In this document: positions 36,356 to 45,519 of the stretch, piece by piece | How positions within the stretch are numbered: position 1 is the stretch's first letter | Layout of the letters: each line of letters starts with the position of its first letter | Origin: Thaumasiovibrio subtropicus | GTDB lineage: Bacteria; Pseudomonadota; Gammaproteobacteria; Enterobacterales; Vibrionaceae | DNA length: 64,000 bases | Reading direction: 5' to 3' | Assembly: GCF_019703835.1 (NCBI RefSeq) | Contig: NZ_AP023055.1 | Location: 868,001 to 932,000 of the forward strand | Made by a program: the position numbers and the translations under genes | The notes under the pieces: generated by a model | Seen by the model: the letters and a program-made list of their open reading frames with translations, nothing else | Database searches by the model: none | What the model was told of the DNA's origin: nothing

Positions 36356-36745
36356 AATAATGTAATCAAAGGCGTTAATTTATTTGATTTTAATGAATAG
36401 AAAATCAAATAAAACAGCCTAAAACGAAAACGTTAAAGAATGTGTATTGTGTCGAAAAAGACTATTGATTATTAAATAAGTAGCGTGATTAATATTCTCT
36501 TTATGTCTTATTTTTTTATTTTAATTTGTTATGTGCATGATTCTTCTGTGGCATTTGTAGCGAGGCCTGCTTTCTATTTAGGTATTGATTAATCTTCTGT
36601 TTAAGTTTTTATGATTGAAATCAAAGTGCTTTAGTTACATTTTGTAATGCGATCTGGTTAACCCAATGTAACTACTTTGCGGCGTTAGTTTTCTCTCTAA
36701 TATGTTTAAAATGATATTGATTATTCGAAGAAAAATGGTGAGAGA
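36356..36745. other. AT-rich divergent intergenic region
   Basis: 390 bases, clearly more AT-rich than the flanks, with runs such as TTATTTTTTTATTTTAATTTG. It separates the DUF1266 gene (minus) from the lipoprotein gene (plus) and must hold both promoters. I could not assign promoter elements. The composition would suit H-NS-type silencing or acquired DNA. Confidence 0.6.
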
Positions 36746-37423
36746 ATGAAACGGGGTTTATTGTTTGCTGGCATTTCGTTGGCGTTAGTTGGTTGTGGTA
36801 GTTCTTCCGATGGTGGTTTCACTTCTGATATGAGTGGTATGCCTTATGGTAGTTGGGCTAGCCCATCTCGAAATAGAATATTGGTGCACTATCCACACTT
36901 GGGTGTGCCTAATAACGTATTATTCGCAGATGTGGATTACTATATTCAGGTAGAATCGAGAGCAGCTAGGTATGACAACAAGACGCTTACGTTATCTAAT
37001 TTTATATCCGGAACTTATGAGATGCCGGGTACTTTGAGGTTGGCTTTTGATGCGGAGGAAATAAACGCAACCTACAGTGGAACTGTTGATGGGACGCCAT
37101 TTGAGGGCAGTCTAGTCAAGGTTAGCACCGTCGTTCCTGTAGCAGCAGTTGCTGAGGCACTTCGTACAGAAACAGAGATTGTTGATGGCGTCGAAGCCGT
37201 GAGTGTTAAATTTTATCAAGGCTGTGATTTTGACTTTAAACTTACGGAAGCAGAAGGCTATTATGCCATTAATGGCTTCGCAACTTCTTGTAGTAACGCT
37301 GAGCTAGAGGGAAGCTGGACCGCGGGATATGCGGCATTAGTTTTGAGCCCCTATGATGGTTATAGTTTGGTAATTCAGGCATCTAAGTCTGGGCATACCA
37401 TAGAGCGCGAGATTAAGTTCTAG
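36746..37423 (+). CDS. predicted lipoprotein, unknown function
   Basis: 225 residues. The N-terminus MKRGLLFAGISLALVGCGSSS has a lipobox (LVGC), so the mature protein is a lipid-anchored periplasmic or outer-membrane protein starting at Cys17. The mature part is beta-rich, with two cysteines (about 166 and 188, GCDFDF and TSCSN) that could form a disulfide. No domain was recognised. The ATG follows GGTGAGAG. It stands alone between AT-rich DNA and a terminator. Confidence 0.75.
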   Translation: MKRGLLFAGISLALVGCGSSSDGGFTSDMSGMPYGSWASPSRNRILVHYPHLGVPNNVLFADVDYYIQVESRAARYDNKTLTLSNFISGTYEMPGTLRLAFDAEEINATYSGTVDGTPFEGSLVKVSTVVPVAAVAEALRTETEIVDGVEAVSVKFYQGCDFDFKLTEAEGYYAINGFATSCSNAELEGSWTAGYAALVLSPYDGYSLVIQASKSGHTIEREIKF

Positions 37424-37456
37424 CAAAAGTCGCCGCTATTAATAAAAAGTCTAACA

Positions 37457-37482
37457 AAGGCGAGCCTCTGCTCGCCTTATTA
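37457..37482. terminator. terminator after the lipoprotein gene
   Basis: AAGGCGAG / CTCGCCTT stem with a 6-base loop, followed by ATTATTT. It lies between the lipoprotein gene and lldD, which converge. Confidence 0.7.
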
Positions 37483-37514
37483 TTTACTGCCGCAGCTATT
37501 ATCTGAATTCGGGC

Positions 37515-38660
37515 TTATTTAGCGTCAATGGAAACCAGTGAGTCGCGGTTTAAATCTTGAATGGTTTTCGCGCCTGTTAGCGTCATTGCCACCCGCATCT
37601 CTTTCTCATAAAGATCCAGTAAGTTTTCAACCCCTTTCTGTCCTTGGGCGGCCAATGCATAGACAAAAGAACGACCGAGCAGGGTGCAGTCTGCGCCAAG
37701 TGCCAGCATACGGACAACATCTAAACCAGTACGGATCCCTGAATCAACGAGGATTTTAAGGTCGCCTTTCACCGCATCTGCGATCGCTGGAAGGGCGCGT
37801 GCTGATGACATCACACCATCAAGTTGGCGACCACCGTGGTTAGAGACCACTATCCCATCCGCGCCAAAACGGACTGCATCTTTGGCATCTTCCTCATCGA
37901 GAATACCTTTGATGACCATAGGGCCGTCCCAGAAGTCGCGGATCCACTCAAGATCTTTCCAACTGATCGATGGGTCAAAGTTTTCACCTAGCCAGCCAAT
38001 ATAGTCTTCAAGCTTGGTGGGTTCGCCGCGATAAGTCGAAATGTTACCGAGGTCATGGGGCTTGCCGAATAAGCCGACATCGAATGCCCACTGTGGATGA
38101 CGCATGGCTTGGAACACACGGCGTGCCGCTGCATTTGGGCCGCTCATCCCTGAGTGCATATCGCGGTAACGGGCGCCGGGGACTGGCATATCGACGGTAA
38201 ACACCAAGGTGGTCACACCTGCGGCTTTCGCTCGCTCAAGAACATTTTTCATGAAGCCGCGGTCTTTAAGCACATAGAGCTGGAACCACATCGGGCGTTC
38301 AATTTTAGGAGCAACTTCTTCAATCGGGCAGACAGACACCGTTGACATGGTAAAAGGGATGCCTTTGTTATCTGCGGCTTTCGCTGCTTGTACCTCACCA
38401 CGGCGCGCATACATGCCAGTCAGGCCTACTGGTGCCAATGCGATGGGTAGCGCGAGTTTCTCGCCGAAAAGCTCAGATTCTAAGTTGAGTTCAGACATAT
38501 CATTTAAGACGCGCTGTCTTAGGGCAATGTCTGCTAAATCTGCCGTGTTGCGATGCAAGGTGTGTTCGTTGTATGACCCTCCATCGATGTAGTGAAACAA
38601 AAATGGCGGCAGTTTAGCTTTGGCCGCTGCGCGGTAATCAGTCGAGGCAGAAATAATCAT
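37515..38660 (-). CDS. lldD: L-lactate dehydrogenase (FMN, quinone-linked)
   Basis: 381 residues of the alpha-hydroxy-acid oxidase family; oxidises L-lactate to pyruvate and passes electrons to the quinone pool at the inner membrane. The FMN-barrel strings ALPIALAPVGLTGMYARRGE, MWFQLYVLKDRGF and the active-site SNHGGRQLDG (proton-accepting His, FMN-contacting Arg) are intact. AGGAAACACAT precedes the ATG. lldP lies upstream on the same strand, but a 264-bp inverted-repeat element sits between them. Confidence 0.93.
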   Translation of the reverse strand: MIISASTDYRAAAKAKLPPFLFHYIDGGSYNEHTLHRNTADLADIALRQRVLNDMSELNLESELFGEKLALPIALAPVGLTGMYARRGEVQAAKAADNKGIPFTMSTVSVCPIEEVAPKIERPMWFQLYVLKDRGFMKNVLERAKAAGVTTLVFTVDMPVPGARYRDMHSGMSGPNAAARRVFQAMRHPQWAFDVGLFGKPHDLGNISTYRGEPTKLEDYIGWLGENFDPSISWKDLEWIRDFWDGPMVIKGILDEEDAKDAVRFGADGIVVSNHGGRQLDGVMSSARALPAIADAVKGDLKILVDSGIRTGLDVVRMLALGADCTLLGRSFVYALAAQGQKGVENLLDLYEKEMRVAMTLTGAKTIQDLNRDSLVSIDAK

Positions 38661-38678
38661 ATGTGTTTCCTAATCTAA

Positions 38679-38942
38679 TATACTCAAACCACCTCAAGAT
38701 GCTAGATTCAGAAGCGGCCTAGCGGGTCGAGTTCAAGACAAAGGTGTGAAGGAATGGCTTTCCCTTTCAAACACCTTTAACGCAGAAGTCGGGACGCTAG
38801 TTGCTTCCCGAAGGGCGAGTTTTCTAGGCTCGCCACCGTCGTTACTGTTTTTTGATTTAGTCCACTAGATCTTCAAAACAGTGTCTTGTTGACAAGCCTA
38901 GAAATTCTCGCTGAACGAGTATCTTGAGGTGGTTTGAGTATA
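38679..38942. mobile_element. complete MITE-like element between lldP and lldD
   Basis: 264 bases with perfect 22-bp terminal inverted repeats, beginning TATACTCAAACCACCTCAAG and ending with its reverse complement. It has no coding capacity. The outer TA on each side may be a TA target duplication of the kind made by IS630/Tc1 elements. Related fragments lie at 22541, 44361 and 61708. Elements with ends like TCAAGTCACCTCAAGATGC are common between Vibrionaceae genes, from general recollection. Confidence 0.8.
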
Positions 38943-38998
38943 TGCCTTAAATATCCTAGTTTGCTTATGCGTGTTGTGTAATAGAGATCAAACACCCG

Positions 38999-40687
38999 TT
39001 ACATCAACGTATCGGTCACAGTGAGTCCGTAAACCATGACTAAGCCCACGATTGCGGTCGCAAATAAATAGTAGAGGGTTGGGATAATGGTTTTGCGTAA
39101 GGTTGCGCCTTCACGACCAAGGAGGCCGACCGTCGCGGAGGCGGCAACCACGTTGTGGATTGCTATCATGTTGCCGGCTGCCGCACCGACGGCTTGCAGT
39201 GCAACAACGGCGACGGTAGAGATAGACAATGTTTGGGCAACTTCAAACTGAAATTGAGCAAACATCATGTTCGATACCGTATTTGAGCCAGCGATAAAGG
39301 CACCTAATGCACCGACTGTTGCACTGAGTGCTGGGAAGGCATCGCCAACTAATCCCGCTGCAAAGTTGGCGGTGGTGACTGGCATACTGGCTAGGTCTGC
39401 CGCATTGACGCCGGAGTTAATAAAAATACGCACCATCGGAATGGTAAAGACCAGCACAAATCCTGCACCAATTAAGGTTTTACTCGATTCACCGAACGCT
39501 TTGACGAGAGGGGTAGCGCTGCGAGTATGGAGCAGTGCGGCAATCAGAGCGACAAAAACTAGGATACCACCAGGAAGATAAAGTGGTTGGATCGCTGTGC
39601 TCACCCCGGTCTCACCTAGGATGTTACTGAAAGAGAGGCTAACGCTCTTTAGTAGCGCTTTAAAGTCTGGGCTAACACGGCTCGCAACAAGGACGACGGC
39701 AAGTAACACATAAGGCAGCCATGCCATTGCCATGCTCATCGGTTTCGCAGGCGCGTCATCTTGGTCCACTTTCAAAGAGCCAAGCCACTCTGCAGGCCAT
39801 TGTTGCTCGTCCTCAAACTGCCAGGTTGTTTTCGGTACTAAGAAGCCACGTTTCGCCGCAGTCACAACGATAGAGAGACCAACTAAGCCACCAATTAGCG
39901 ATGGGAATTCTGCGCCAAGGAATAGGCCAGTTAGGGCGTAAGGGACTGTAAAGGCAACCCCTGCGAATAATGCAAAAGGCAAAATATCAAGGCCTTCTGT
40001 CCAACTGCGCTTTTTGCCGAAGAAACGGGTCAGCATCATCGCCATCAAGACGGGCATTAAGGTGCCGACAATTGCATGGATGACGGACACACTTGCCGTA
40101 ATTTGGGCAAGATAAGCTTCCCAGCTCGAGCCATTGGCGACGAGGGTTTCCGAGATGTTGTGTGTGTCTAAACCCTTGTTAATGCCGACCAAGATAGGGG
40201 TACCAACGGCACCAAATGAGACGGGTGTAGATTGAATCATCATGCCCATTAGCACCGCCGCAAGGGCTGGGAAACCGATCGCCACAAGTAAAGGTGCCGC
40301 GATCGCGGCAGGGGTGCCGAATCCGGACGCGCCTTCAATGAAAGACCCGAAACACCATGCAATGATAATGGCTTGGACACGTCTATCGGATGAGATGCCA
40401 GTAAAGCCATTGCGAATAGTCGCGATTGCACCAGTGTGCTTTAAGGTGTTGAGTAAGAAGATAGCGCCGAAAACAATCCAAAGCACAGAGACGGTGATCC
40501 CCAACCCTTGGAAGATAGAAGCTAACACGCGGGTCGTTGACATATCCCAACAGATTAGGGCAATCGCGACGGTTAAGCCGAATGCGACAGGCATCGCTTT
40601 TTTGGCTGGCCAGTTGAGGCCAACAAGTAGGATAGCCGCTGCCACAATGGGCGAAAAAGCGACTAGGGCAAGAAGGGTTTCACTCAT
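38999..40687 (-). CDS. lldP: L-lactate permease
   Basis: About 562 residues of the LldP/LctP family, with about twelve or more membrane helices along its length and conserved EGASGFGTPAAIAAPLL (residues about 110-125) and GSNTVSNMMFAQFQ near the C-terminus. It brings in lactate with protons. The ATG at 40687 (MSETLLALVAFSP) matches relatives; an in-frame ATG at 40711 also has a good ribosome site, so eight more residues are possible. It precedes lldD, suggesting an lldP-lldD operon now split by a repeat element. Confidence 0.9.
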   Translation of the reverse strand: MSETLLALVAFSPIVAAAILLVGLNWPAKKAMPVAFGLTVAIALICWDMSTTRVLASIFQGLGITVSVLWIVFGAIFLLNTLKHTGAIATIRNGFTGISSDRRVQAIIIAWCFGSFIEGASGFGTPAAIAAPLLVAIGFPALAAVLMGMMIQSTPVSFGAVGTPILVGINKGLDTHNISETLVANGSSWEAYLAQITASVSVIHAIVGTLMPVLMAMMLTRFFGKKRSWTEGLDILPFALFAGVAFTVPYALTGLFLGAEFPSLIGGLVGLSIVVTAAKRGFLVPKTTWQFEDEQQWPAEWLGSLKVDQDDAPAKPMSMAMAWLPYVLLAVVLVASRVSPDFKALLKSVSLSFSNILGETGVSTAIQPLYLPGGILVFVALIAALLHTRSATPLVKAFGESSKTLIGAGFVLVFTIPMVRIFINSGVNAADLASMPVTTANFAAGLVGDAFPALSATVGALGAFIAGSNTVSNMMFAQFQFEVAQTLSISTVAVVALQAVGAAAGNMIAIHNVVAASATVGLLGREGATLRKTIIPTLYYLFATAIVGLVMVYGLTVTDTLM

Positions 40688-41437
40688 AGGTACATCCTCG
40701 TACGAGCTCATATTTTCCTTGGGCGGACTTTATGGATCGTTGTTGTTATGTGTAGGTTTTGTTAAATCGCTTGGATTGTAGGGGTATTGATTTGCGTGAT
40801 ATATAGAAATAATGAAATAGATTGATTCCCAAAATCACATAATGATCGGATGCGATTGACGAATAGTGGCTTTTGATGACGTTGTGTAGACGTTATAAAT
40901 ACATTGTATTCTGAATATTTCTATTTAATTCAGTCATTTAAATTGAATTTGGGGCAGTCTTGATATGGTATTATTCCATGCATAAATTAAGGTTATAGAA
41001 CGTAAAACGAGAAACCTTCGCCGGTATAGATGGATGATGAAACCCTAAAACTGTGAACTGTGTTGGTTTGACTGGCGGAGCAATATCGCTCGGTTTTTAC
41101 TGGCTCAGTGTTATCCGACAACGCCTTGATCACCCATGGTTAATGTTTATCCGCCAACGCCATGTCGGCGCTTCGAACGTGTGTTGCCCTAAATGACGAC
41201 CTAGCTCTATAAGTCTATCCCTTCGTTTTTGGGTTTTTGGGGCATGTGGATTTTTTGTTGATTATGTGATCACTTTGTTTTTTTGAGTGGGTTTTTGTGT
41301 AGCGATAGGGTGGCAGTTTTGATTTTTCATCTAACCCTTTAGGGTAGTTTAGAGTCAGAATTGACTTGAATCATACTCTACTTAATTTGCGAGGAAGAAT
41401 ATGTGCTCATTCAGGATAACAAAAGTTAGGGAATGCA
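40688..41437. other. 750-base non-coding gap between lldP and nirB
   Basis: The longest gap in the window. The lldP side (40700-40980) is AT-rich. The middle (41000-41280) is GC-balanced and has a possible hairpin with T-run (GCGGAGCAATATCGCTCGGTTTTTA, written in parts: GGAGC-AATAT-CGCTC, about 41075-41098). The nirB side has regulatory sites described separately. No convincing ORF, tRNA or known riboswitch was seen. Confidence 0.6.
41332..41374 (+). promoter_or_regulatory. nirB promoter: NarL/NarP-like dyad and FNR-like site
   Basis: TTGAC-TTGA-ATCAT (41361-41374) matches the FNR consensus TTGAT-N4-ATCAA at 8 of 10 positions. TAACCCT-TT-AGGGTAG (41332-41347) resembles a NarL/NarP 7-2-7 site on its left half. 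The centres are 28 bp apart, the same as in E. coli nirB (about -41.5 and -69.5). A -10-like GAATAT follows about 22 bases after the FNR site. Anaerobic and nitrite/nitrate induction is therefore expected. Confidence 0.6.
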
Positions 41438-43999
41438 ATGAGCAAGTTGAAGCTGGTCATTATCGGTAATGGTATGGTCGGTCATCGTTTTATCGAGGAT
41501 TTAGTTGATAAAACCGATGTCTCCAACATGGATATTACCGTGTTCTGCGATGAACCTCGCGTCGCTTATGATAGAGTCCACCTCTCCTCCTATTTTTCAC
41601 ACCATACTGCTGATGAGCTCTCTTTAGTAAAAGAGGGTTTCTACGAAAAACATAACATCCAAGTGTTGCTCGGTGAACGAGCGATGAATGTTAGCCGAGA
41701 AAACAAGACTGTATATTCAAGCAGCGGTCGCGAAATAACGTATGACAAGCTGGTACTTGCGACAGGTTCTTTTCCTTTTGTCCCACCCATTAAAGGTAGC
41801 GAAAATAAAGACTGTTTTGTCTATCGCACGATAGAAGATTTAAAAGCAATAGAAAAAGCTGCAAAGGGCAGCAAAGTCGGCACTGTGGTGGGTGGCGGTT
41901 TATTGGGATTAGAAGCGGCGGGCGCGCTGAAAGCGCTGGGTGTTCAAACCCATGTGGTTGAGTTTGCGCCAGTCTTGATGGCGGAACAACTTGATCTACA
42001 AGGCGGTTTGCAACTGCGCCGCAAGATAGAGCAGATGGGCGTACAGGTTCATACCAGCAAAAACACCCTGGAAATTGCCACGCAAGATGGGGAATCACGC
42101 AATGTAATGCGTTTTGCAGATGGTACAGAGCTGAATACTGACTTTATCGTTTTTTCCGCGGGTATTCGCCCTCAGGACAAACTCGCGCGACAGATGGGGC
42201 TAGGTATCGCGCCTCGCGGTGGTATTGAAATTAATGATGTCTGCCAAACATCTGACGCCGATATTTACGCAATTGGTGAGTGCGCCTCATGGAACGGCCA
42301 GTTTTACGGTTTGGTCGCACCGGGCTACAAGATGGCGACGGTTGCGGTTGATCATTTGCTAGGCAATGAAAGCCGCTTTGAAGGCGCTGACATGAGCGCA
42401 AAACTCAAGCTATTGGGTGTGAAAGTCGGCTCAATTGGCGATGCCAATGGCAGAACGCCCGGTAGCAAAGCCTACGTTTATCAGAATGATGATGAGGAAG
42501 TCTATAAACGCCTGACTGTCTCGGAAGATGGTAAACACCTGCTCGGTGCTGTTTTAGTTGGCGATACTGCGGATTATGGAGACTTACTGCAGTTAAAGCT
42601 CAATCAAATTGAGCTACCTCAACATCCGGATAGCTTGATCTTGCCAGCACATGCTGGGGCTGAAAAGCCAACACTGGGTGCGGATGCACTACCTGATAGC
42701 GCTGTGATCTGTTCTTGTTTTGATGTGACGAAGTCGCAAGTGGCGCAAGCGGTGGCGGATGGGCATCATACCGTGGCTGCCATCAAAGCAGAAACCGGCG
42801 CGGGAACAGGGTGCGGCGGGTGTATTCCGCTGGTAACGTCGGTGTTGAATGCAGAACTAGAAAAAGCGGGTGTCGAAGTCAAAAGCGATGTTTGTGCACA
42901 CTTTCCTTACTCTCGCCAAGAGTTGTTCCATCTCATTCGCATCGAAGAAATCAAAACGTTTGATGAGGTACTTGCCAAGCATGGCCAAGGGTATGGCTGT
43001 GAAGTCTGCAAGCCTTTGGTCGGCTCGATTCTCGCATCTTGCTGGGGCGAGCACATCCTTAAGCCTCAGCTAGTTAAGTTGCACGATACCAACGACAACT
43101 TTCTGGGCAACATCCAAAAAGATGGCACTTATTCGGTGATTCCACGCATGCCGGGTGGAGAAGTCACGCCAAAAGCATTAGGCCGTTTAGCTGAAGTTGC
43201 TGAAGAGTATCAACTCTATACCAAGGTAACCGGTGCACAAAGGGTGGGTTTGTTTGGCGCGCACAAAGATGATCTACCCGAGATCTGGCGCAAGTTAATT
43301 GATGCCGGATTTGAGACGGGGCAAGCCTATGCCAAAGCATTGCGTATGGCGAAGACCTGTGTCGGTTCGACTTGGTGTCGGTTTGGTGTGCAAGACTCTG
43401 TGGGCTTGGGGGCGATGCTGGAGAATCGCTACAAGGGGATTCGGACGCCTCACAAAATGAAGTTTGGTGTTTCGGGTTGCACCCGTGAGTGTGCTGAAGC
43501 GCAAGGTAAAGATCTCGGTATTATTGCAACAGATGCCGGTTGGAACATGTACGTTTGTGGAAACGGTGGAATGAAGCCAAGACACGCCGACTTGCTCGCT
43601 TCCGACCTTGATGAGCAAACACTCGTGCAGTACATCGATAGATTCATGATGTTTTACATTCGCACCGCAGCACCACTGCAACGTACCTCAGTGTGGCTTG
43701 ATAATCTCGAAGGGGGTGTGGACTACCTGCGTGAAGTGATTGTCGATGACAAGCTGGGGATTAATCATCAACTTGAAGCCGATGTTGAGCGCTTGGTGGA
43801 GGCATTTCAATGTGAATGGCAGTCGACAGTAAATGATGAGTCGCAGCTAAAACGTTTTGCGCATTTTATCAATGCTGATGGGCGTGATGAGAATATTGTT
43901 GTTGTGCCTGAGCGCGACCAGCATCGACCAGCAACAGTAGAAGAGAAAGACCAATCTAAAAAAGGCGATATTCTCCATGTCGCGTTGGAGTGTGAATAA
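41438..43999 (+). CDS. nirB: NirB, large subunit of NADH-nitrite reductase
   Basis: 853 residues. It reduces nitrite to ammonium in the cytosol with NADH. Domains in order: FAD/NADH oxidoreductase (1-400, LVIIGNGMVGHRFIEDLV and VGGGLLGLEAAGAL), a BFD-like 2Fe-2S domain (about 425-480, ICSCFDV...GCGGC), a second GCEVC motif, and the sirohaem/4Fe-4S domain with CVGSTWCRFG (about 645) and CTRECAE (about 685) as the four cluster cysteines. Length is standard. AGGGAATGCA precedes the ATG. The stop overlaps nirD (TAATG), so the two subunits are coupled. Confidence 0.95.
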   Translation: MSKLKLVIIGNGMVGHRFIEDLVDKTDVSNMDITVFCDEPRVAYDRVHLSSYFSHHTADELSLVKEGFYEKHNIQVLLGERAMNVSRENKTVYSSSGREITYDKLVLATGSFPFVPPIKGSENKDCFVYRTIEDLKAIEKAAKGSKVGTVVGGGLLGLEAAGALKALGVQTHVVEFAPVLMAEQLDLQGGLQLRRKIEQMGVQVHTSKNTLEIATQDGESRNVMRFADGTELNTDFIVFSAGIRPQDKLARQMGLGIAPRGGIEINDVCQTSDADIYAIGECASWNGQFYGLVAPGYKMATVAVDHLLGNESRFEGADMSAKLKLLGVKVGSIGDANGRTPGSKAYVYQNDDEEVYKRLTVSEDGKHLLGAVLVGDTADYGDLLQLKLNQIELPQHPDSLILPAHAGAEKPTLGADALPDSAVICSCFDVTKSQVAQAVADGHHTVAAIKAETGAGTGCGGCIPLVTSVLNAELEKAGVEVKSDVCAHFPYSRQELFHLIRIEEIKTFDEVLAKHGQGYGCEVCKPLVGSILASCWGEHILKPQLVKLHDTNDNFLGNIQKDGTYSVIPRMPGGEVTPKALGRLAEVAEEYQLYTKVTGAQRVGLFGAHKDDLPEIWRKLIDAGFETGQAYAKALRMAKTCVGSTWCRFGVQDSVGLGAMLENRYKGIRTPHKMKFGVSGCTRECAEAQGKDLGIIATDAGWNMYVCGNGGMKPRHADLLASDLDEQTLVQYIDRFMMFYIRTAAPLQRTSVWLDNLEGGVDYLREVIVDDKLGINHQLEADVERLVEAFQCEWQSTVNDESQLKRFAHFINADGRDENIVVVPERDQHRPATVEEKDQSKKGDILHVALECE

Positions 44000-44325
44000 T
44001 GGAATTTATTCAAGTTTGTCATATCGATGACATTATTGCGGGTACAGGTGTTTGCGCCTTGGTTAATCAACGACAAGTTGCGCTATTTAGACCGACAGAA
44101 GGACATGAAGTGTATGCCATCAGCAATACTGACCCTTTTGCGCGCGCGAATGTGTTATCACGAGGGCTCATTTGTGAACACGACAACCAGCTTTGGGTGG
44201 CCAGCCCGCTGAAAAAGCAGCGATTTAATCTTCAAACAGGCCAATGTTTAGAAGATGAACGGTTTAGCGTCGCGTCGTTTCAAGTGCGTGTTGACGATGG
44301 CAAGGTGAGCGTGGCCACTCAATGA
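43999..44325 (+). CDS. nirD: NirD, small subunit of NADH-nitrite reductase
   Basis: 108 residues with a Rieske-like fold (LVNQRQVALFRP, EVYAISNTDPFARANVLSRGL, LWVASPLKKQRFNLQTGQC). The Rieske Cys-His pairs are absent, as in E. coli NirD, so it carries no iron-sulfur cluster and serves as a structural partner of NirB. A short hairpin TAGGGC-GAAA-GCCCTA (44329-44344) follows the stop. Confidence 0.92.
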   Translation: MEFIQVCHIDDIIAGTGVCALVNQRQVALFRPTEGHEVYAISNTDPFARANVLSRGLICEHDNQLWVASPLKKQRFNLQTGQCLEDERFSVASFQVRVDDGKVSVATQ

Positions 44326-44360
44326 AAGTAGGGCGAAAGCCCTATTTAACTAACACCAAA

Positions 44361-44456
44361 TTATATTCAAGTCATTTCAAAATGCAGGAATCAGATGCTG
44401 GCTAGCACATCGAGTTCAAGGCAAAGGTGTGAAGGCATGAAGTGACTTGAGTAAAT
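44361..44456. repeat. short deletion derivative of the dispersed inverted-repeat element
   Basis: About 96 bases with ends TTCAAGTCATTTC and GAAGTGACTTGAG (imperfect inverse). It keeps the left-end body of the complete element at 38679 (GAGTTCAAGGCAAAGGTGTG against GAGTTCAAGACAAAGGTGTG) and then jumps to the right end. It lies between nirD and the channel gene. Confidence 0.7.
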
Positions 44457-44568
44457 GCATCCAAAAAGAATAAATAGCAAAGGTATCGTTTGAATTTGCC
44501 AACTGCTCAGTGTGCGTCAACGCCTTCACTATTTATTTTTTACTTTTATAAGGAAATAAGGGGCGCAT

Positions 44569-45441
44569 ATGTCATATATCAAACCCGCTGAATTTGTTCA
44601 AAACATGATCGACGCTGGCGAAAGTAAAGTGTTTATGTCGACGCGAGACACGGTTATTCGCGGCATTATGGCTGGAGCCATTTTGGCGATTGCTGTGGCT
44701 GTTGCGATCACTGCGACTGTGCAAACAGGGATGCCCATTGTCGGGGCATTAGTATTCCCAGTCGGCTTTTGTATTCTCAACTTGATGGGGTTTGATCTGT
44801 TAACGGGCGTGTTCGCGCTAGCACCTCTTTCACTACTAGAAAAGCGCCCCGGGGTAACAATGCAAGGGGTACTGAGAAATTGGGCGCTTGTTGGTCTTGG
44901 TAATCTAATCGGTGCAGTCACGGTGGCGTTTCTGGTTGCGTTAACTTTTACAATGAACTTTAGCCTTGAGCCGACAGCTGTTGGTCAAGCTTTTATAAAA
45001 GCGTCCACAGCTCGAACACTCGGTTTTGCTGAGCACGGTCTGAATGGTTGGATCACGGTGTTTGTGAAAGGCATCTTATGTAACTGGATGGTGTGCTTAG
45101 GTGTTGTCGGAGCGATGGTTTCGAAAAGTGTTGGCGGTAAAGTGCTGGCAATGTGGTTCCCTATCTTCATCTTCTTTGGCTTGGTGTTTGAGCATGCGGT
45201 GGTAAATATGTATTTATTCCCACTTGGTATGATGCTTGGCGCTGAATTTACGGTGATGGATTGGCTTATTTGGAATCAAATTCCCGTTACCTTAGGGAAT
45301 ATCATTGGCGGACTGCTAGTAACGGGTATGAGCCTTTACATTACCCACGGTCGAACGTTGCCAGCGCGAAATCAAATTGCACAAAACGAGCAAACGCCAA
45401 ACGACGCGTGTTTGCCAAGTGGTGAGCGCGAGCTGGTGTAG
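44569..45441 (+). CDS. nirC: formate/nitrite transporter family channel
   Basis: 290 residues of the FocA/NirC family with six membrane helices (for example GIMAGAILAIAVAVAITATV and MWFPIFIFFGLVFEHAVVNMYLFP) and a hydrophilic tail. FNT channels move nitrite, formate or similar anions across the inner membrane as pentamers. The place between nirD and cobA favours nitrite as substrate. AGGAAATAAGGGGC precedes the ATG. The symbol rests on that context; the sequence alone could also be a formate channel. Confidence 0.8.
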   Translation: MSYIKPAEFVQNMIDAGESKVFMSTRDTVIRGIMAGAILAIAVAVAITATVQTGMPIVGALVFPVGFCILNLMGFDLLTGVFALAPLSLLEKRPGVTMQGVLRNWALVGLGNLIGAVTVAFLVALTFTMNFSLEPTAVGQAFIKASTARTLGFAEHGLNGWITVFVKGILCNWMVCLGVVGAMVSKSVGGKVLAMWFPIFIFFGLVFEHAVVNMYLFPLGMMLGAEFTVMDWLIWNQIPVTLGNIIGGLLVTGMSLYITHGRTLPARNQIAQNEQTPNDACLPSGERELV

Positions 45442-45519
45442 GTGTAGCGTGATAGGCGGTAAACTAGGTGCCGCCTTTCACTCATCAATGAATAAGTTGC
45501 TGAAGCAAGAAGGGTTACA

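Noticed and set aside
41000..41280. A c-di-GMP, molybdenum-cofactor or cobalamin riboswitch upstream of nirB
   Set aside because: None of the conserved core sequences of these classes was recognised; only weak hairpins are present.
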